Origin: Rouxiella aceris
GTDB taxonomy: Bacteria; Pseudomonadota; Gammaproteobacteria; Enterobacterales; Enterobacteriaceae
Direction of reading: 5' to 3'
NCBI RefSeq assembly: GCF_012933545.1
Contig: NZ_JAADJU010000004.1
Span: 1 to 64,000 of the forward strand
DNA: 64,000 bases
Positions 44,984 through 52,577 of this stretch are shown here, piece by piece. Position 1 is the first letter of the stretch, and each line of letters starts with the position of its first letter. The position numbers and the translations under genes are program-made. The notes beneath the pieces are model-generated. The model had not been told where the DNA came from. It worked only from the letters and a program-made list of their open reading frames with translations, and searched no databases.

Positions 44984-45354
44984 GGCTTGATATCCCCGAT
45001 TACTATTTCACCAATTAATATTTTTCCGGTAGCACCCCAAATCTTGCTGACCCGGTGATCGAATACGTGTGAGTCCTCTTCGAATACAGCGTCGAGCAAC
45101 GCCTTATGCAAATTATCAAGATCGGGCTTTTGCTGGTGGCCCTTGCCCGCCATCTCTGCGCGTTTCTGTTTGCTCCAACTGCTCGGCATCGGGATCACGA
45201 AAATGATGTGCGCTGCGCTTTCTGGCACTACGACTTTTTTTAGCCGGCATTCATCCTTAAATGCTCGATAGCGGAGAACCGCCGGGCGCTTCGCCCATTT
45301 ATCTCTCTGCGTTTGCCGCGGCTTACCCATTGGGACGATTTCATAGGATTTCAT
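44980..45354 (-). CDS. rusA: RusA-family Holliday junction endonuclease
   Basis: About 124 aa from MKSYEIVPMGKPRQTQRDKW, with the RusA motif KPDLDNLHKALLDA (catalytic aspartates) and IIFVIPMPSSWSKQKRAEMA. It resolves branched DNA during phage recombination and before packaging. I chose the ATG overlapping the DUF1364 stop (TGATG). Confidence 0.88.
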   Translation of the reverse strand: MKSYEIVPMGKPRQTQRDKWAKRPAVLRYRAFKDECRLKKVVVPESAAHIIFVIPMPSSWSKQKRAEMAGKGHQQKPDLDNLHKALLDAVFEEDSHVFDHRVSKIWGATGKILIGEIVIGDIKP

Positions 45355-45644
45355 CACCATTTTACAAAGCCCTCTCTGATCCAGATGTCGAGCGTTCTTG
45401 CCATGCCTTCGAGTGCACACTCATGGGCGTAACTTGCGTCTACTGTGCGCGTTCGGCGATCTAATTCGTCGTGGCATGCCGAGCAACACAGCGTGGCCAC
45501 AAGGTCCGGCGGCTTAATTCCGGTACCGCACAAACCCGGCAATCTGATATGAGCCAGGACCGTTGTTTCTGAGTTCTGATTGCAAACGCCCGGGATCCTG
45601 ACCTGGCATTCCCGCCCTTTTGCGGCCTTGCGGAGATTGGTCAT
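45354..45644 (-). CDS. DUF1364 protein (HNH-like zinc protein)
   Basis: A 96-aa DUF1364 protein: MTNLRKAAKGRECQVRIPGV and CNQNSETTVLAHIRLPGLCG near 20-40, then LCCSACHDELDRRT near 72. The Cys and His spacing suggests an HNH-type metal site. These genes regularly precede rusA in lambdoid phages and may act in DNA processing. Confidence 0.83.
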   Translation of the reverse strand: MTNLRKAAKGRECQVRIPGVCNQNSETTVLAHIRLPGLCGTGIKPPDLVATLCCSACHDELDRRTRTVDASYAHECALEGMARTLDIWIREGFVKW

Positions 45645-46237
45645 GATGCGTAACTCAAGAGTTGGTTGGCCGCGTTCTCTGCTGCTTCAGGGGATTTAAA
45701 GGTTTTATTGAGAATGAAATTCCAGAGGACGTTGAGTGTTGATTTGTAGAGTTCGGAAAACTCGGTGTCATCCATGCTTGCGAATGAAATTGACACAGGC
45801 TCTTTAATGATCGCGCCATTCGGCATAATCAGTTCTGTGTAATAGCCCGCCTCAATCGTTGACCAGCGCCGGAAAGCATCGAAGGATTTTAAAAGCGTGA
45901 CGCGGTCTGCCCGCCGGGCGCGAACTTTACGCAGGTAACCAATCGCCAGCGAATTTAGCGTTTCACCGTGGCCAGCAAACTCGGCCAGGTGTTCGACATA
46001 TCCGCGGATAAGTGATTTTTCTTCAGGCGAGATCGTGCCACCAGTGGGCGTCCAGTATTCAAAACCCAGATTAAGGAGAGCGAAATATAAACGGTGGAAT
46101 TTTGGGTTACGCGCCTGTTTAAAATCAATAACCAGCACAGAGCCTAGTTTGATTTTATTGCGCAAGAAATCACTGGCATCCGGCGTAGCGGGTGTCAGCG
46201 TATCAGGACCGGTCTTTATCATTGATAGTTGTGCCAT
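45641..46237 (-). CDS. DUF1367 protein
   Basis: About 198 aa from MAQLSMIKTGPDTLTPATPD, with LGSVLVIDFKQARNPKFHRL near 30, FALLNLGFEYW, and SFDAFRRWSTIEAGYYTEL near 110. GGAG lies 6 nt before the ATG. DUF1367 proteins are conserved in the nin-like region of lambdoid phages; role unknown. Ends in a 4-bp overlap with DUF1364. Confidence 0.85.
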   Translation of the reverse strand: MAQLSMIKTGPDTLTPATPDASDFLRNKIKLGSVLVIDFKQARNPKFHRLYFALLNLGFEYWTPTGGTISPEEKSLIRGYVEHLAEFAGHGETLNSLAIGYLRKVRARRADRVTLLKSFDAFRRWSTIEAGYYTELIMPNGAIIKEPVSISFASMDDTEFSELYKSTLNVLWNFILNKTFKSPEAAENAANQLLSYAS

Positions 46238-46334
46238 CACGCTCTCCAATACATAGAGTGGGTGACACAACAGCTTACGGGGCGTCAGGTGTTCAAGCTG
46301 ACTCGACAAATATAACTCGAATTACTGTGTTTTG

Positions 46335-46529
46335 TTAATCAATTTCGGGGGCAATGATTTTATAGCCTGCCCGCTCCGCAATCTCGAGTAACGCTGCCAG
46401 CGTTACAATATGCATATCATCACGCAGAATCTCTGCTGATGAGACTTCGCCATCCGTTATCGATAATAGAATTCGGCCGTTTTTAGGCAAAATAAAAGGC
46501 ATATCATTAATTATTAATGGATTTTCCAT
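46335..46529 (-). CDS. Small LexA-controlled protein, candidate antirepressor
   Basis: A 64-aa protein, MENPLIINDMPFILPKNGRI to IIAPEID, with no membrane segment and a helical centre (HIVTLAALLEIAERAGY). A longer in-frame start upstream exists, but it would lie at or before the predicted transcription start. Its promoter is covered by a LexA box, and the phage repressor has no self-cleavage domain. Gifsy-type prophages use small LexA-regulated antirepressors in just this setting. The gene is real with moderate confidence; the antirepressor role is an inference. Confidence 0.55.
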   Translation of the reverse strand: MENPLIINDMPFILPKNGRILLSITDGEVSSAEILRDDMHIVTLAALLEIAERAGYKIIAPEID

Positions 46530-46634
46530 CTTGAATTCTCTTGTAATGACAAGCCCTGTTTTTGATGCGTCCTTGCTTCGTGACCGATCACCACCAGCAA
46601 TAAAACATGAAAATGACAACAAGCCCCGCCATGA

Positions 46635-46675
46635 CTGTATGAACATACAGTAGTTTTTAACGAGGCCTATTTCAA
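46635..46675 (-). promoter_or_regulatory. SOS promoter with LexA box
   Basis: LexA box CTGTATGAACATACAG at 46635-46650 (perfect CTGT-N8-ACAG). On the minus strand a promoter -35 TTGAAA (46670-46675), 17-bp spacer, -10 TACTGT (46647-46652) overlaps it, so LexA binding would block it. It reads into the gene at 46335-46529. Confidence 0.82.
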
Positions 46676-46735
46676 GAAATTTCACGTTTTTTGATGATCT
46701 AAACCATTAATAAAAATTAATAGTCTCGACTATCT

Positions 46736-47119
46736 TTATGTTTTTCTTGTCATTTCATTGTTTTCTACCGTGCAACCAGCGACCTTACCGTCTCGCATAT
46801 CCTTCTGAACTCTTTCAATCGACTCAGTGAACCCTTGGCTGTTACCCGCATCGTGAAAATTCCAACCTTGCTTCATTCCATCGACAAAGTGGCGGTCGCA
46901 TGAGGTGCATTCATCAGCCCGCTGGCGCTGGGCTGCCAGAGCCGCCTCTGCCTCATCCAGTTGCGTCAACAACTCGGCAAGCCGCTGCGCCTGGCGTTCT
47001 ACCATGGCGACAGGGCATAAGCCTGTCAGTTGCTTGTATCCATCGGGATTGCCGACCATCTCATGTGCGTTGCGTTCCACCATCTTGAATGCTTCTATCT
47101 GGGCTTTACGATCAATCAT
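46736..47119 (-). CDS. Phage protein with coiled coil, unknown function
   Basis: A 127-aa hydrophilic protein: helical N-terminus (MIDRKAQIEAFKMVERNAHE), central coiled coil rich in Ala/Gln/Leu/Glu (about 45-70), then ECTSCDRHFVDGMKQGWNFH. Similar small proteins with a CxxCD motif occur near phage replication genes. Its ATG overlaps the methyltransferase stop (ATGA). Confidence 0.6.
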   Translation of the reverse strand: MIDRKAQIEAFKMVERNAHEMVGNPDGYKQLTGLCPVAMVERQAQRLAELLTQLDEAEAALAAQRQRADECTSCDRHFVDGMKQGWNFHDAGNSQGFTESIERVQKDMRDGKVAGCTVENNEMTRKT

Positions 47120-48030
47120 ATGGCCATCCTTAATGAAGTGATGATTTCTGCCATGGCACGTGGAGGAACTGCATTTCCTGCCATGTGAACAGCGAGTTTT
47201 GATGTCGATGGCCGGTGATAATTTTTTGGAAATGTCATAGCCGCCATAACTTCATCGACACTGATCATTCTCATGCGGTCGCCGTCAATGATTGCCCAGC
47301 GATCCCGTGTCGTGATTGTCCCGATTGGCCGCTCAAGCGAGCGCCCATTCTTCGTACTGCCGTAATAGCTAATCAAAAAGCGATCACCGAACTGCTTACG
47401 ACCGCTTGCAATGCGATCCAGCGTTGCGACAGCGCGGCCTGGTTTATTTACCAGTGACCAGGCTCCGGCACTCATATCGATAAACGAGCTAGCTGCCACG
47501 TGATCATGCTTTGGTAAGTTGAGAAACAATGGTGCTTTGCTTTTGGTGCAGATAATAAACATTCTGACGCGGTTCTGAGGTACACCCAAATCAGCGCAGT
47601 CAACAATATGCGGCGCAAGCTGATAGCCGAGGGCATTCATTGCTGCTGACCATGCTGGATACAATGACCATTCGAGGAACTCAGGGACGTTTTCTACGAT
47701 AGCCTGTGCTGGCCGGTGAAACTCAAGGGCAGACACAACAGCCCAAGCGGTTGAGCGGCTTGCATCATGCTGTGGGTTACCCGATTTCTTTCCGCGGGCT
47801 TTACTGTGACCCTGGCAGCAGGGTGAAGCCATCAGCAAATCGTGAGCAGGTACTGCTGACCAGTCCGCTTGATGCAGGTCCTGGCAAACGTGTTGCGCAT
47901 TGGGGTGATTCAATGCATGGACTCCCACAGCCTCCAGCCAATGGTTACCAGCCCAGACAACATCTACCCCGGCCAACTGTGCTCCAGTCGAGGATCCGCC
48001 GAACCCTGAGAAAAGGTCAATTGCCTTCAT
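47116..48030 (-). CDS. DNA cytosine-5 methyltransferase
   Basis: About 304 aa from MKAIDLFSGFGGSSTGAQLA (motif I; AAGGA lies 5 nt before this ATG). Motif IV is SPCCQGHS with catalytic Cys71, where most enzymes have PCQ; motif VI is VENVPEF (113-119); QNRVRMFIIC follows. No restriction partner is present, so it probably protects phage DNA from host restriction or alters host gene expression. Target sequence unknown. Confidence 0.88.
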   Translation of the reverse strand: MKAIDLFSGFGGSSTGAQLAGVDVVWAGNHWLEAVGVHALNHPNAQHVCQDLHQADWSAVPAHDLLMASPCCQGHSKARGKKSGNPQHDASRSTAWAVVSALEFHRPAQAIVENVPEFLEWSLYPAWSAAMNALGYQLAPHIVDCADLGVPQNRVRMFIICTKSKAPLFLNLPKHDHVAASSFIDMSAGAWSLVNKPGRAVATLDRIASGRKQFGDRFLISYYGSTKNGRSLERPIGTITTRDRWAIIDGDRMRMISVDEVMAAMTFPKNYHRPSTSKLAVHMAGNAVPPRAMAEIITSLRMAI

Positions 48031-48044
48031 TTTTTCCTTAGTCA

Positions 48045-48500
48045 TCAGTATTCGCCCCATTTAAATGAAGCTGCTACAGGGCCAAGCTCTTCGGACGCTA
48101 CAAACGTCGTGCGCAGTGGTGGAGTGACGGTCGCAGGAATCGCCCCATCTGATACATGCCCCGCTTTGCGCAGGCCATCTAGGCACATATTTGCAGTTTC
48201 CATCGTCAGGCTCATCCGCTTTAACTGATACATTTTCCGGTACACAAATGCGCGTAAAGCTTCCTCTTTGGTTAAGTGGTAGCTTGAGCGTGCTGCGCCC
48301 TTCAGGCAGCGCTTGACGCCATTTTTAGGCCGTGACTCGAACTGTTTTAGTTGCTCCAGCGTCATATGGTGATAGTCATAGCAGTGCCAAAACGTTTTTT
48401 CTGTTTCGCGAATAATAACCCGCACCCATAGCATGACTATCGGCCTGCCTTGGGTATCGTTCCCTTCAACATAGCGATAGCAATATTTTTTATCGTTCAT
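48045..48500 (-). CDS. Phage protein of unknown function
   Basis: About 151 aa from MNDKKYCYRYVEGNDTQGRP, rich in Tyr, Arg and Lys, with FWHCYDYHHMTLEQLKQFES and YRKMYQLKRMSLTMETANMC. An ATG 15 bp upstream (overlapping the previous stop) is an alternative start. No known domain is recognised; basic charge suggests nucleic-acid contact. Confidence 0.6.
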   Translation of the reverse strand: MNDKKYCYRYVEGNDTQGRPIVMLWVRVIIRETEKTFWHCYDYHHMTLEQLKQFESRPKNGVKRCLKGAARSSYHLTKEEALRAFVYRKMYQLKRMSLTMETANMCLDGLRKAGHVSDGAIPATVTPPLRTTFVASEELGPVAASFKWGEY

Positions 48501-48511
48501 AATTTGTACCT

Positions 48512-48772
48512 TCATCGAGGTAAATTAATCTGGTTGTCAGCGCAGAAATCCAGCACATACAGGCACTCTGCAGGGCTTTCCGTTTCGTTCACAACGTCGC
48601 AACCGCCAGCATGAAAGCAATTGCAGTGCCGGCACTCGAGCCGATTTTCGAAACAGTTTTTAGCCATAAAGTATCCGTTGCATCTGCCGCCGCTAAACCG
48701 GTGTGGAAAATTGTAAGAGGGGCATTTGCAGGTCACCTGCCTGCCGTCCCAATACGCCTCCACGCCGCTCAT
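48512..48772 (-). CDS. Cysteine-rich, probable zinc-binding phage protein
   Basis: An 86-aa protein with eleven cysteines, arranged CKC, GRCNGYF, NCF, ECRHCNCFHAGGC and later single Cys. Several metal clusters are likely. It overlaps the gene downstream by 4 bp and abuts the one upstream. Unknown function; maybe a nucleic-acid-binding finger. Confidence 0.6.
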   Translation of the reverse strand: MSGVEAYWDGRQVTCKCPSYNFPHRFSGGRCNGYFMAKNCFENRLECRHCNCFHAGGCDVVNETESPAECLYVLDFCADNQINLPR

Positions 48773-49116
48773 TACTTGATGCCCGCACGCAGATTGGCGG
48801 CGAACTCTTCAGCCATTATTGATGCGTAGCTAGCGTATTCATCACCAGATAGCCACTTTTCAACCTTGGCGTCTTCGGAAGCCGAAAACTCATCCACGCC
48901 CTGCGCCATCCATTCGTTACGCATCTCAGCGATAGCGGCATCGGTGGCTGGGGTTTCGAGGGAGGCATTTAACACATCGACGTACCATTCCGAGTACCGG
49001 TAATCGAGCATCCCGTCAGCCTGCTCTTGCCACATGTCCGGCGCAGTTGCGAACTGAATTGCATTGCGCATTCTTGCGTTCTCAATAAGCAGTTTTTCGA
49101 TAATTGACTGGCTCAT
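48772..49116 (-). CDS. Phage protein of unknown function
   Basis: A 114-aa acidic helical protein (MSQSIIEKLLIENARMRNAI, MLDYRYSEWYVDVLNASLET, AIAEMRNEWMAQGVDEFSAS). Overlaps both neighbours, so part of the early right-to-left operon. No family recognised. Confidence 0.6.
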   Translation of the reverse strand: MSQSIIEKLLIENARMRNAIQFATAPDMWQEQADGMLDYRYSEWYVDVLNASLETPATDAAIAEMRNEWMAQGVDEFSASEDAKVEKWLSGDEYASYASIMAEEFAANLRAGIK

Positions 49117-49502
49117 GCTTGATGTCCCTCGCGCGTGTAACGCTGGCGAACAGGCATCAGCAGTTGATTAAATCGGGTGGCCAACTCGCAACACTCCAAT
49201 TCTTTCGGATCAAAACCCACTCGTTTAAGCCCAGATCCATTTTTCGGCATCCGGCTTCGAGTTGCTGAAATTCGCAAGAATTTCTCGTCTACACGCTTCA
49301 ACTCGTAACTCACTTTTCGACCGTTAAAGCGTTCAATATCAACGTGCGGCGAAAGTATCATCGAACGAACAGACGTTTGGATTGATGCAATGTTGATCTC
49401 GCAGTCAGGGAATTGCGCTGCTGCTTCTTCGACGATTTGCATGTAATTCATTCTTTTTCCAAGCATTACTTTCACAAGCTGTGCAGAAGTTAATTTGGTC
49501 AT
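49113..49502 (-). CDS. Phage protein of unknown function (early operon)
   Basis: A 129-aa basic protein (MTKLTSAQLVKVMLGKRMNY). A helical first part resembles a winged-helix layout (IVEEAAAQFPDCEINIASIQ, then HVDIERFNGRKVSYELKRV), so a DNA-binding role is possible. Its start uses the repeated leader GAGGTATGACCAATG. Confidence 0.6.
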   Translation of the reverse strand: MTKLTSAQLVKVMLGKRMNYMQIVEEAAAQFPDCEINIASIQTSVRSMILSPHVDIERFNGRKVSYELKRVDEKFLRISATRSRMPKNGSGLKRVGFDPKELECCELATRFNQLLMPVRQRYTREGHQA

Positions 49503-49516
49503 TGGTCATACCTCGA

Positions 49517-49942
49517 TCAGGCTTTTGATTCGGCAGCCAGGCTGCGCATAATTTCCGATTCCGTGGGCAATGGCTGTGCTGCGCACTGCATGTAAATGTC
49601 CTTACAGCGCGCAGTTTTCCGGGCCAGCAAGTGATGAACTTTTTCTTCCGACATTTTCAGTGCAGCGGCGATCGCAGCATTTGATTTGCCCGATAGGTGT
49701 AGGCGGTAGATGCCCATAATCACTTTCTTCCCGTAAGCGGGCCGATTACCGATTTTTACTACAGCGCCACAAGCCTTGGCTGCCTCAGTAACCGGAATTG
49801 GTCTTACTGGGGGAGTGGCCGGTGCTCGGCTACGCGCCCGCGCAGCACAGTTCCAACCGTCGATGATTTTTGCCGTGTGATCACAACCATCGTCACAGAC
49901 ATTGCGTACTTCATGAATCAAGCTATTGATTTCTATTGCCAT
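49517..49942 (-). CDS. Phage protein with C-terminal helix-turn-helix
   Basis: A 141-aa protein. Residues 70-110 (GKKVIMGIYRLHLSGKSNAA, IAAALKMSEEKVHHLLARKT) form a likely helix-turn-helix. Residues 15-25 hold Cys/His (CDDGCDH). Possibly an early regulator. Start in the repeated leader GAGGTATGACCAATG. Confidence 0.6.
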   Translation of the reverse strand: MAIEINSLIHEVRNVCDDGCDHTAKIIDGWNCAARARSRAPATPPVRPIPVTEAAKACGAVVKIGNRPAYGKKVIMGIYRLHLSGKSNAAIAAALKMSEEKVHHLLARKTARCKDIYMQCAAQPLPTESEIMRSLAAESKA

Positions 49943-49956
49943 TGGTCATACCTCGC

Positions 49957-50589
49957 TTATTTTACGTAACGTTGTCCTGCAAGCATCTGCTGCGCTGGCG
50001 TCAAGCCTTCATGCCGGGCAGGAGCTGCGATTTTTTTTCTGATGGGCGGTACTGATTGCCCCATCGATACATGTTTAATCCACTTGTCCAGCATGCGTTT
50101 GGCCAGCGCCTCAAGCTCCTTGTGTGGCAAATTTCTCCGGGCGCCATCTCTGCGCAGCTCCGGGCAAATCTGATACAAAACCGGGTGGCGCCAGGGGAAT
50201 TTTTCCGCGCAATCGTATTTCCAACAATCCTTTGCATAACGCCAGTACTCGTCCATCACATCGGAAACTTGCAGGCCTAATGGGTTTGCAGAGTATTCCC
50301 CGGCGATGGCGGTAAATTCGGCGAGGTCCGGCGGCCAGTGATTACCCTCAGCGCAGCGGTCCATACAGCGCTTTGCAATAAACGCCAGGTGTTCATCCGA
50401 GCACTTCGAAATCAGCGCTATCCAGGCCGTCGAGGGCGCTACGCCGTTCTTGCTCACCCAGCGGTTCGTAAAGATCTGCGCCATCGTCTCCCAGAGGAGC
50501 CAAGCCTTGCTTTGCTCTGTCGGCGTTTCGGGCATCCCTGACCTGCTGCCAGGCGCTGGAAGGAGCTGAAGCTGTGACTTGTTTTGCAT
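49957..50589 (-). CDS. Replication protein P-like (helicase loader)
   Basis: About 210 aa from MQNKSQLQLLPAPGSRSGMP. It contains TPTEQSKAWLLWETMAQIFT, CSDEHLAFIAKRCMDRCAEG, NHWPPDLAEFTAIAGEYSAN and HPVLYQICPELRRDG, the pattern of phage lambda P-type proteins that bring DnaB helicase to the origin. The start lies about 200 bp inside the O-like gene, in another frame, an unusually long overlap. Confidence 0.75.
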   Translation of the reverse strand: MQNKSQLQLLPAPGSRSGMPETPTEQSKAWLLWETMAQIFTNRWVSKNGVAPSTAWIALISKCSDEHLAFIAKRCMDRCAEGNHWPPDLAEFTAIAGEYSANPLGLQVSDVMDEYWRYAKDCWKYDCAEKFPWRHPVLYQICPELRRDGARRNLPHKELEALAKRMLDKWIKHVSMGQSVPPIRKKIAAPARHEGLTPAQQMLAGQRYVK

Positions 50590-51343
50590 TTGAACCTCCC
50601 GTTGGTTTTTTATTGGCCGCCGCGCGCTGTTCATGCACTACGCTGTCAGCAAACTTTTGCTCCCACTGCGTCGAGTGGAACGCTTTGCCTTCGGCATGCC
50701 AAAAGGCGATGAAACTGGCCAGTTCCGTTTCGCTGTATCCCGGCTCTGGACCGTCCAGCATCCGTCCCCACAACGCGGCCTGGCGTTTGAAGTCAGGGGA
50801 TGGTCTCCATCCATCAAACATCTCAAATTTTCCGATCGGTTTTTCCTCAGCGGCAAGTGAATCGCCATGCTCGCCAGAGAGAGAGGGTTTATCTTTTACT
50901 TCTTCTTCTAACTCTTCCTCTGGTAACGGTTTTTGATACGCACCTGTAACGCTACCAGCGTTACTTTCTGCGTTACCATTGCGTTTCGATTCCCGCATTT
51001 TTGTAACGCGGCTATTTGTAAGTGCCCGTTTTTTCGATGTTTCTCCGTTATGTCGTTGATGATTTGGGAAATACAGCCGACCGTCTTCCTCTGCTAACCA
51101 ACCAACCTGAATTAACGCATTCGCAAAACCTGAAGCACAGGTGACGCGATCAAGCACACTTTTTGTAACGCCAGCAGCGTTACACTTTGCGTTACCGTCT
51201 ATCGTTTGTTGGTCAGCCCACGCCCATACACGAATCATCTTTCCCAGTACTGCGTCGGGGTCGATGTTGAGAATCTCAGCCAGCTGGAAAATCTCCGGTT
51301 TGTCCGGTGTAATAACTTCGATTTTTATCCAGCTACTCGCCAT
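50393..51343 (-). CDS. Replication initiator O-like protein with DnaT domain
   Basis: A 316-aa protein. The N-terminal winged-helix-like part (MASSWIKIEVITPDKPEIFQ, VGWLAEEDGRLYFPNHQRHN) resembles phage replication proteins; residues 170-230 (FDGWRPSPDFKRQAALWG, ELASFIAFWHAEGKAFHSTQ) form a DnaT-like single-strand-binding domain. Between them lie two similar peptides (GNAKCNAAGVTKS, GNAESNAGSVTGA) encoded by iteron-like DNA repeats. So the gene seems to contain the phage origin, as lambda O does. Confidence 0.78.
   Translation of the reverse strand: MASSWIKIEVITPDKPEIFQLAEILNIDPDAVLGKMIRVWAWADQQTIDGNAKCNAAGVTKSVLDRVTCASGFANALIQVGWLAEEDGRLYFPNHQRHNGETSKKRALTNSRVTKMRESKRNGNAESNAGSVTGAYQKPLPEEELEEEVKDKPSLSGEHGDSLAAEEKPIGKFEMFDGWRPSPDFKRQAALWGRMLDGPEPGYSETELASFIAFWHAEGKAFHSTQWEQKFADSVVHEQRAAANKKPTGGSNAKQVTASAPSSAWQQVRDARNADRAKQGLAPLGDDGADLYEPLGEQERRSALDGLDSADFEVLG
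50946..51195. repeat. Iteron-like repeats, candidate replication origin
   Basis: Seven copies of GTAACGC or its complement GCGTTAC: 50946, 50958, 50970, 51003, 51165, 51177 and 51189 (7 bp each). They form two near-identical 32-bp modules at 50946-50977 and 51165-51196, each with one forward and two reverse copies at 12-bp steps. They lie inside the initiator gene, like the lambda origin. Confidence 0.65.
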
Positions 51344-51345
51344 GA

Positions 51346-51513
51346 TTACCAGCCCTGCTGTTCAGCAATAATTTTGAAAGCGCGACGTTGTCGAACAAGT
51401 TGAACCTCTTCTTGGTGCTTCGAGATCTGCCGAACAAGCACACGCGCAAATGGCTTGGTAACCGGTATCTCTCCGTAAAAAAATTGCCGGTTGATGCACC
51501 TTAGCTTTTTCAT
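51346..51513 (-). CDS. Small basic phage protein
   Basis: A 55-aa protein, MKKLRCINRQFFYGEIPVTK to FKIIAEQQGW, very basic in the middle (RVLVRQ, VRQRRAF). Its ATG overlaps the upstream stop (ATGA) and its stop is 2 bp before the O-like gene, so it is tightly embedded in the operon. Unknown function. Confidence 0.6.
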   Translation of the reverse strand: MKKLRCINRQFFYGEIPVTKPFARVLVRQISKHQEEVQLVRQRRAFKIIAEQQGW

Positions 51514-51734
51514 CGTCTCGACCCCGCGCGGGGCTTAGATGGTTTACCGGGCATGCGTTTAATGGTTTTAAGCGCCTTCTTTGCCTGATCAATACACTCG
51601 GCGATACTCTGGCCGGGTGCGTAGTTTCTTGCGCCCTGCAGCGCAGCAGAACGAGCAACATCACGGGGAGTGCCGTTCCGAACCAGTGCATCAGTGATCT
51701 GCTTTTCGATCTGTTCTTGTGTGAAATTGGCCAT
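51510..51734 (-). CDS. Small early phage protein
   Basis: A 74-aa helical protein (MANFTQEQIEKQITDALVRN, GTPRDVARSAALQGARNYAP) with a basic tail. A 147-aa frame on the same strand overlaps it, but this one has the repeated leader GAGGTATGACCAATG at its start and better coupling to the next gene. Function unknown. Confidence 0.65.
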   Translation of the reverse strand: MANFTQEQIEKQITDALVRNGTPRDVARSAALQGARNYAPGQSIAECIDQAKKALKTIKRMPGKPSKPRAGSRR

Positions 51735-51750
51735 TGGTCATACCTCGTTT

Positions 51751-52215
51751 TTAATGCAGTAATCCGCGAACTCTCTGCTGCAAAGATGCGTAAACCCTCT
51801 CCCATTCAGCGCAATCCGAATCAAAATCCGAGAGTGGCGCACGAAGTAAGATTGAGCTGATCATCTTCTGATTGGCCTTCATCGCCTGAGTGGCCAGGTA
51901 CTCAACAGAATTGCCCGCTGCCAGGCTAGCGCGAAGCTCAGCAGGCAAAGCTGCAAGGATCGCCGGGAGTAGATGCTGGATGTTTTGTAATGCACGCCGG
52001 CTATCACCGTCTAACCAGCGGAATATCTGCTGCTTGTTGTTGTGCAGCGCAGCGTAGTCAACGGTTCCGTCTTCATATTCAACGCATTGAAGAACTGGGT
52101 GCTGCAGGCCGAGCTGCATGTAAGCCTCGGTTATTTTGATGGCAACCTGTCTCTGGGAAACCTCATTTGCCCAGTTACGCAGTGCATCACGGATGTGGTT
52201 ATGTTTGATTTCCAT
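51751..52215 (-). CDS. YdaT-family protein
   Basis: A 154-aa protein matching the Rac prophage protein YdaT: MEIKHNHIRDALRNWANEVS, VAIKITEAYMQLGLQHP, NNKQQIFRWLDGDSRRALQN, LLPAILAALPAELRASLA. YdaT-like proteins lie after a Cro/YdaS-like gene and act as CII-like regulators or, when overproduced, growth inhibitors. Here it is the second gene of the rightmost early minus-strand operon. Confidence 0.82.
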   Translation of the reverse strand: MEIKHNHIRDALRNWANEVSQRQVAIKITEAYMQLGLQHPVLQCVEYEDGTVDYAALHNNKQQIFRWLDGDSRRALQNIQHLLPAILAALPAELRASLAAGNSVEYLATQAMKANQKMISSILLRAPLSDFDSDCAEWERVYASLQQRVRGLLH

Positions 52216-52225
52216 AAATCAGACC

Positions 52226-52474
52226 TCAGGCCGCTGTTACATTAGATTGATGCTGTGGAGGGATCCCATCGGTTGGATTTGGATAATCCTCGGCATTCAA
52301 ATCGTGGGGGGTTACTTTAAAGTCTGTTGCCGCGGCAATTTTTACGGCCATGCTTCCACGGGGAGAGTGCCGCCCAACGACAACATGGCTTACATAACCT
52401 TGGGTGAGTTCGAGTTTCTTCCCGAACTCCTGTTGACTAATGCCGTTTGAAGAAAGGTATTCACCGAGTTTCAT
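52226..52474 (-). CDS. Cro/YdaS-like repressor
   Basis: About 82 aa from MKLGEYLSSNGISQQEFGKK; GGAG lies 6 nt before this ATG, which is favoured over one 27 bp upstream. Residues 10-55 form a helix-turn-helix (ISQQEFGKKLELTQGYVSHV, SMAVKIAAATDFKVTPHDL). It is the first gene under the right early promoter and divergent from the repressor, the cro position. Confidence 0.85.
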   Translation of the reverse strand: MKLGEYLSSNGISQQEFGKKLELTQGYVSHVVVGRHSPRGSMAVKIAAATDFKVTPHDLNAEDYPNPTDGIPPQHQSNVTAA

Positions 52475-52502
52475 TTGCGTCTCCGTCTGTTGATTTAGCA
52501 AA

Positions 52503-52543
52503 ATACTAACATCGCTATTAATTATGTCAATAACGACGTTATT
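52503..52543 (-). promoter_or_regulatory. Early promoter PR with two operators
   Basis: -35 TTGACA (52525-52530), 16-bp spacer, -10 TAGTAT (52503-52508), reading leftward into the YdaS-like gene. Operator-like palindromes at 52505-52519 (ACTAACATCGCTATT) and 52529-52543 (AATAACGACGTTATT) cover the -10 and -35 boxes, 24 bp apart. Confidence 0.8.
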
Positions 52544-52577
52544 TTTTTAATAATAGTTTTAATATTAAAATTGACGA

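Noticed and set aside
51362-51805. 147-codon minus-strand frame across the small early genes
   Set aside because: Overlaps two shorter frames that have the repeated leader and ATGA coupling; its composition is Arg/Ser/Cys-rich and looks like an out-of-frame reading.
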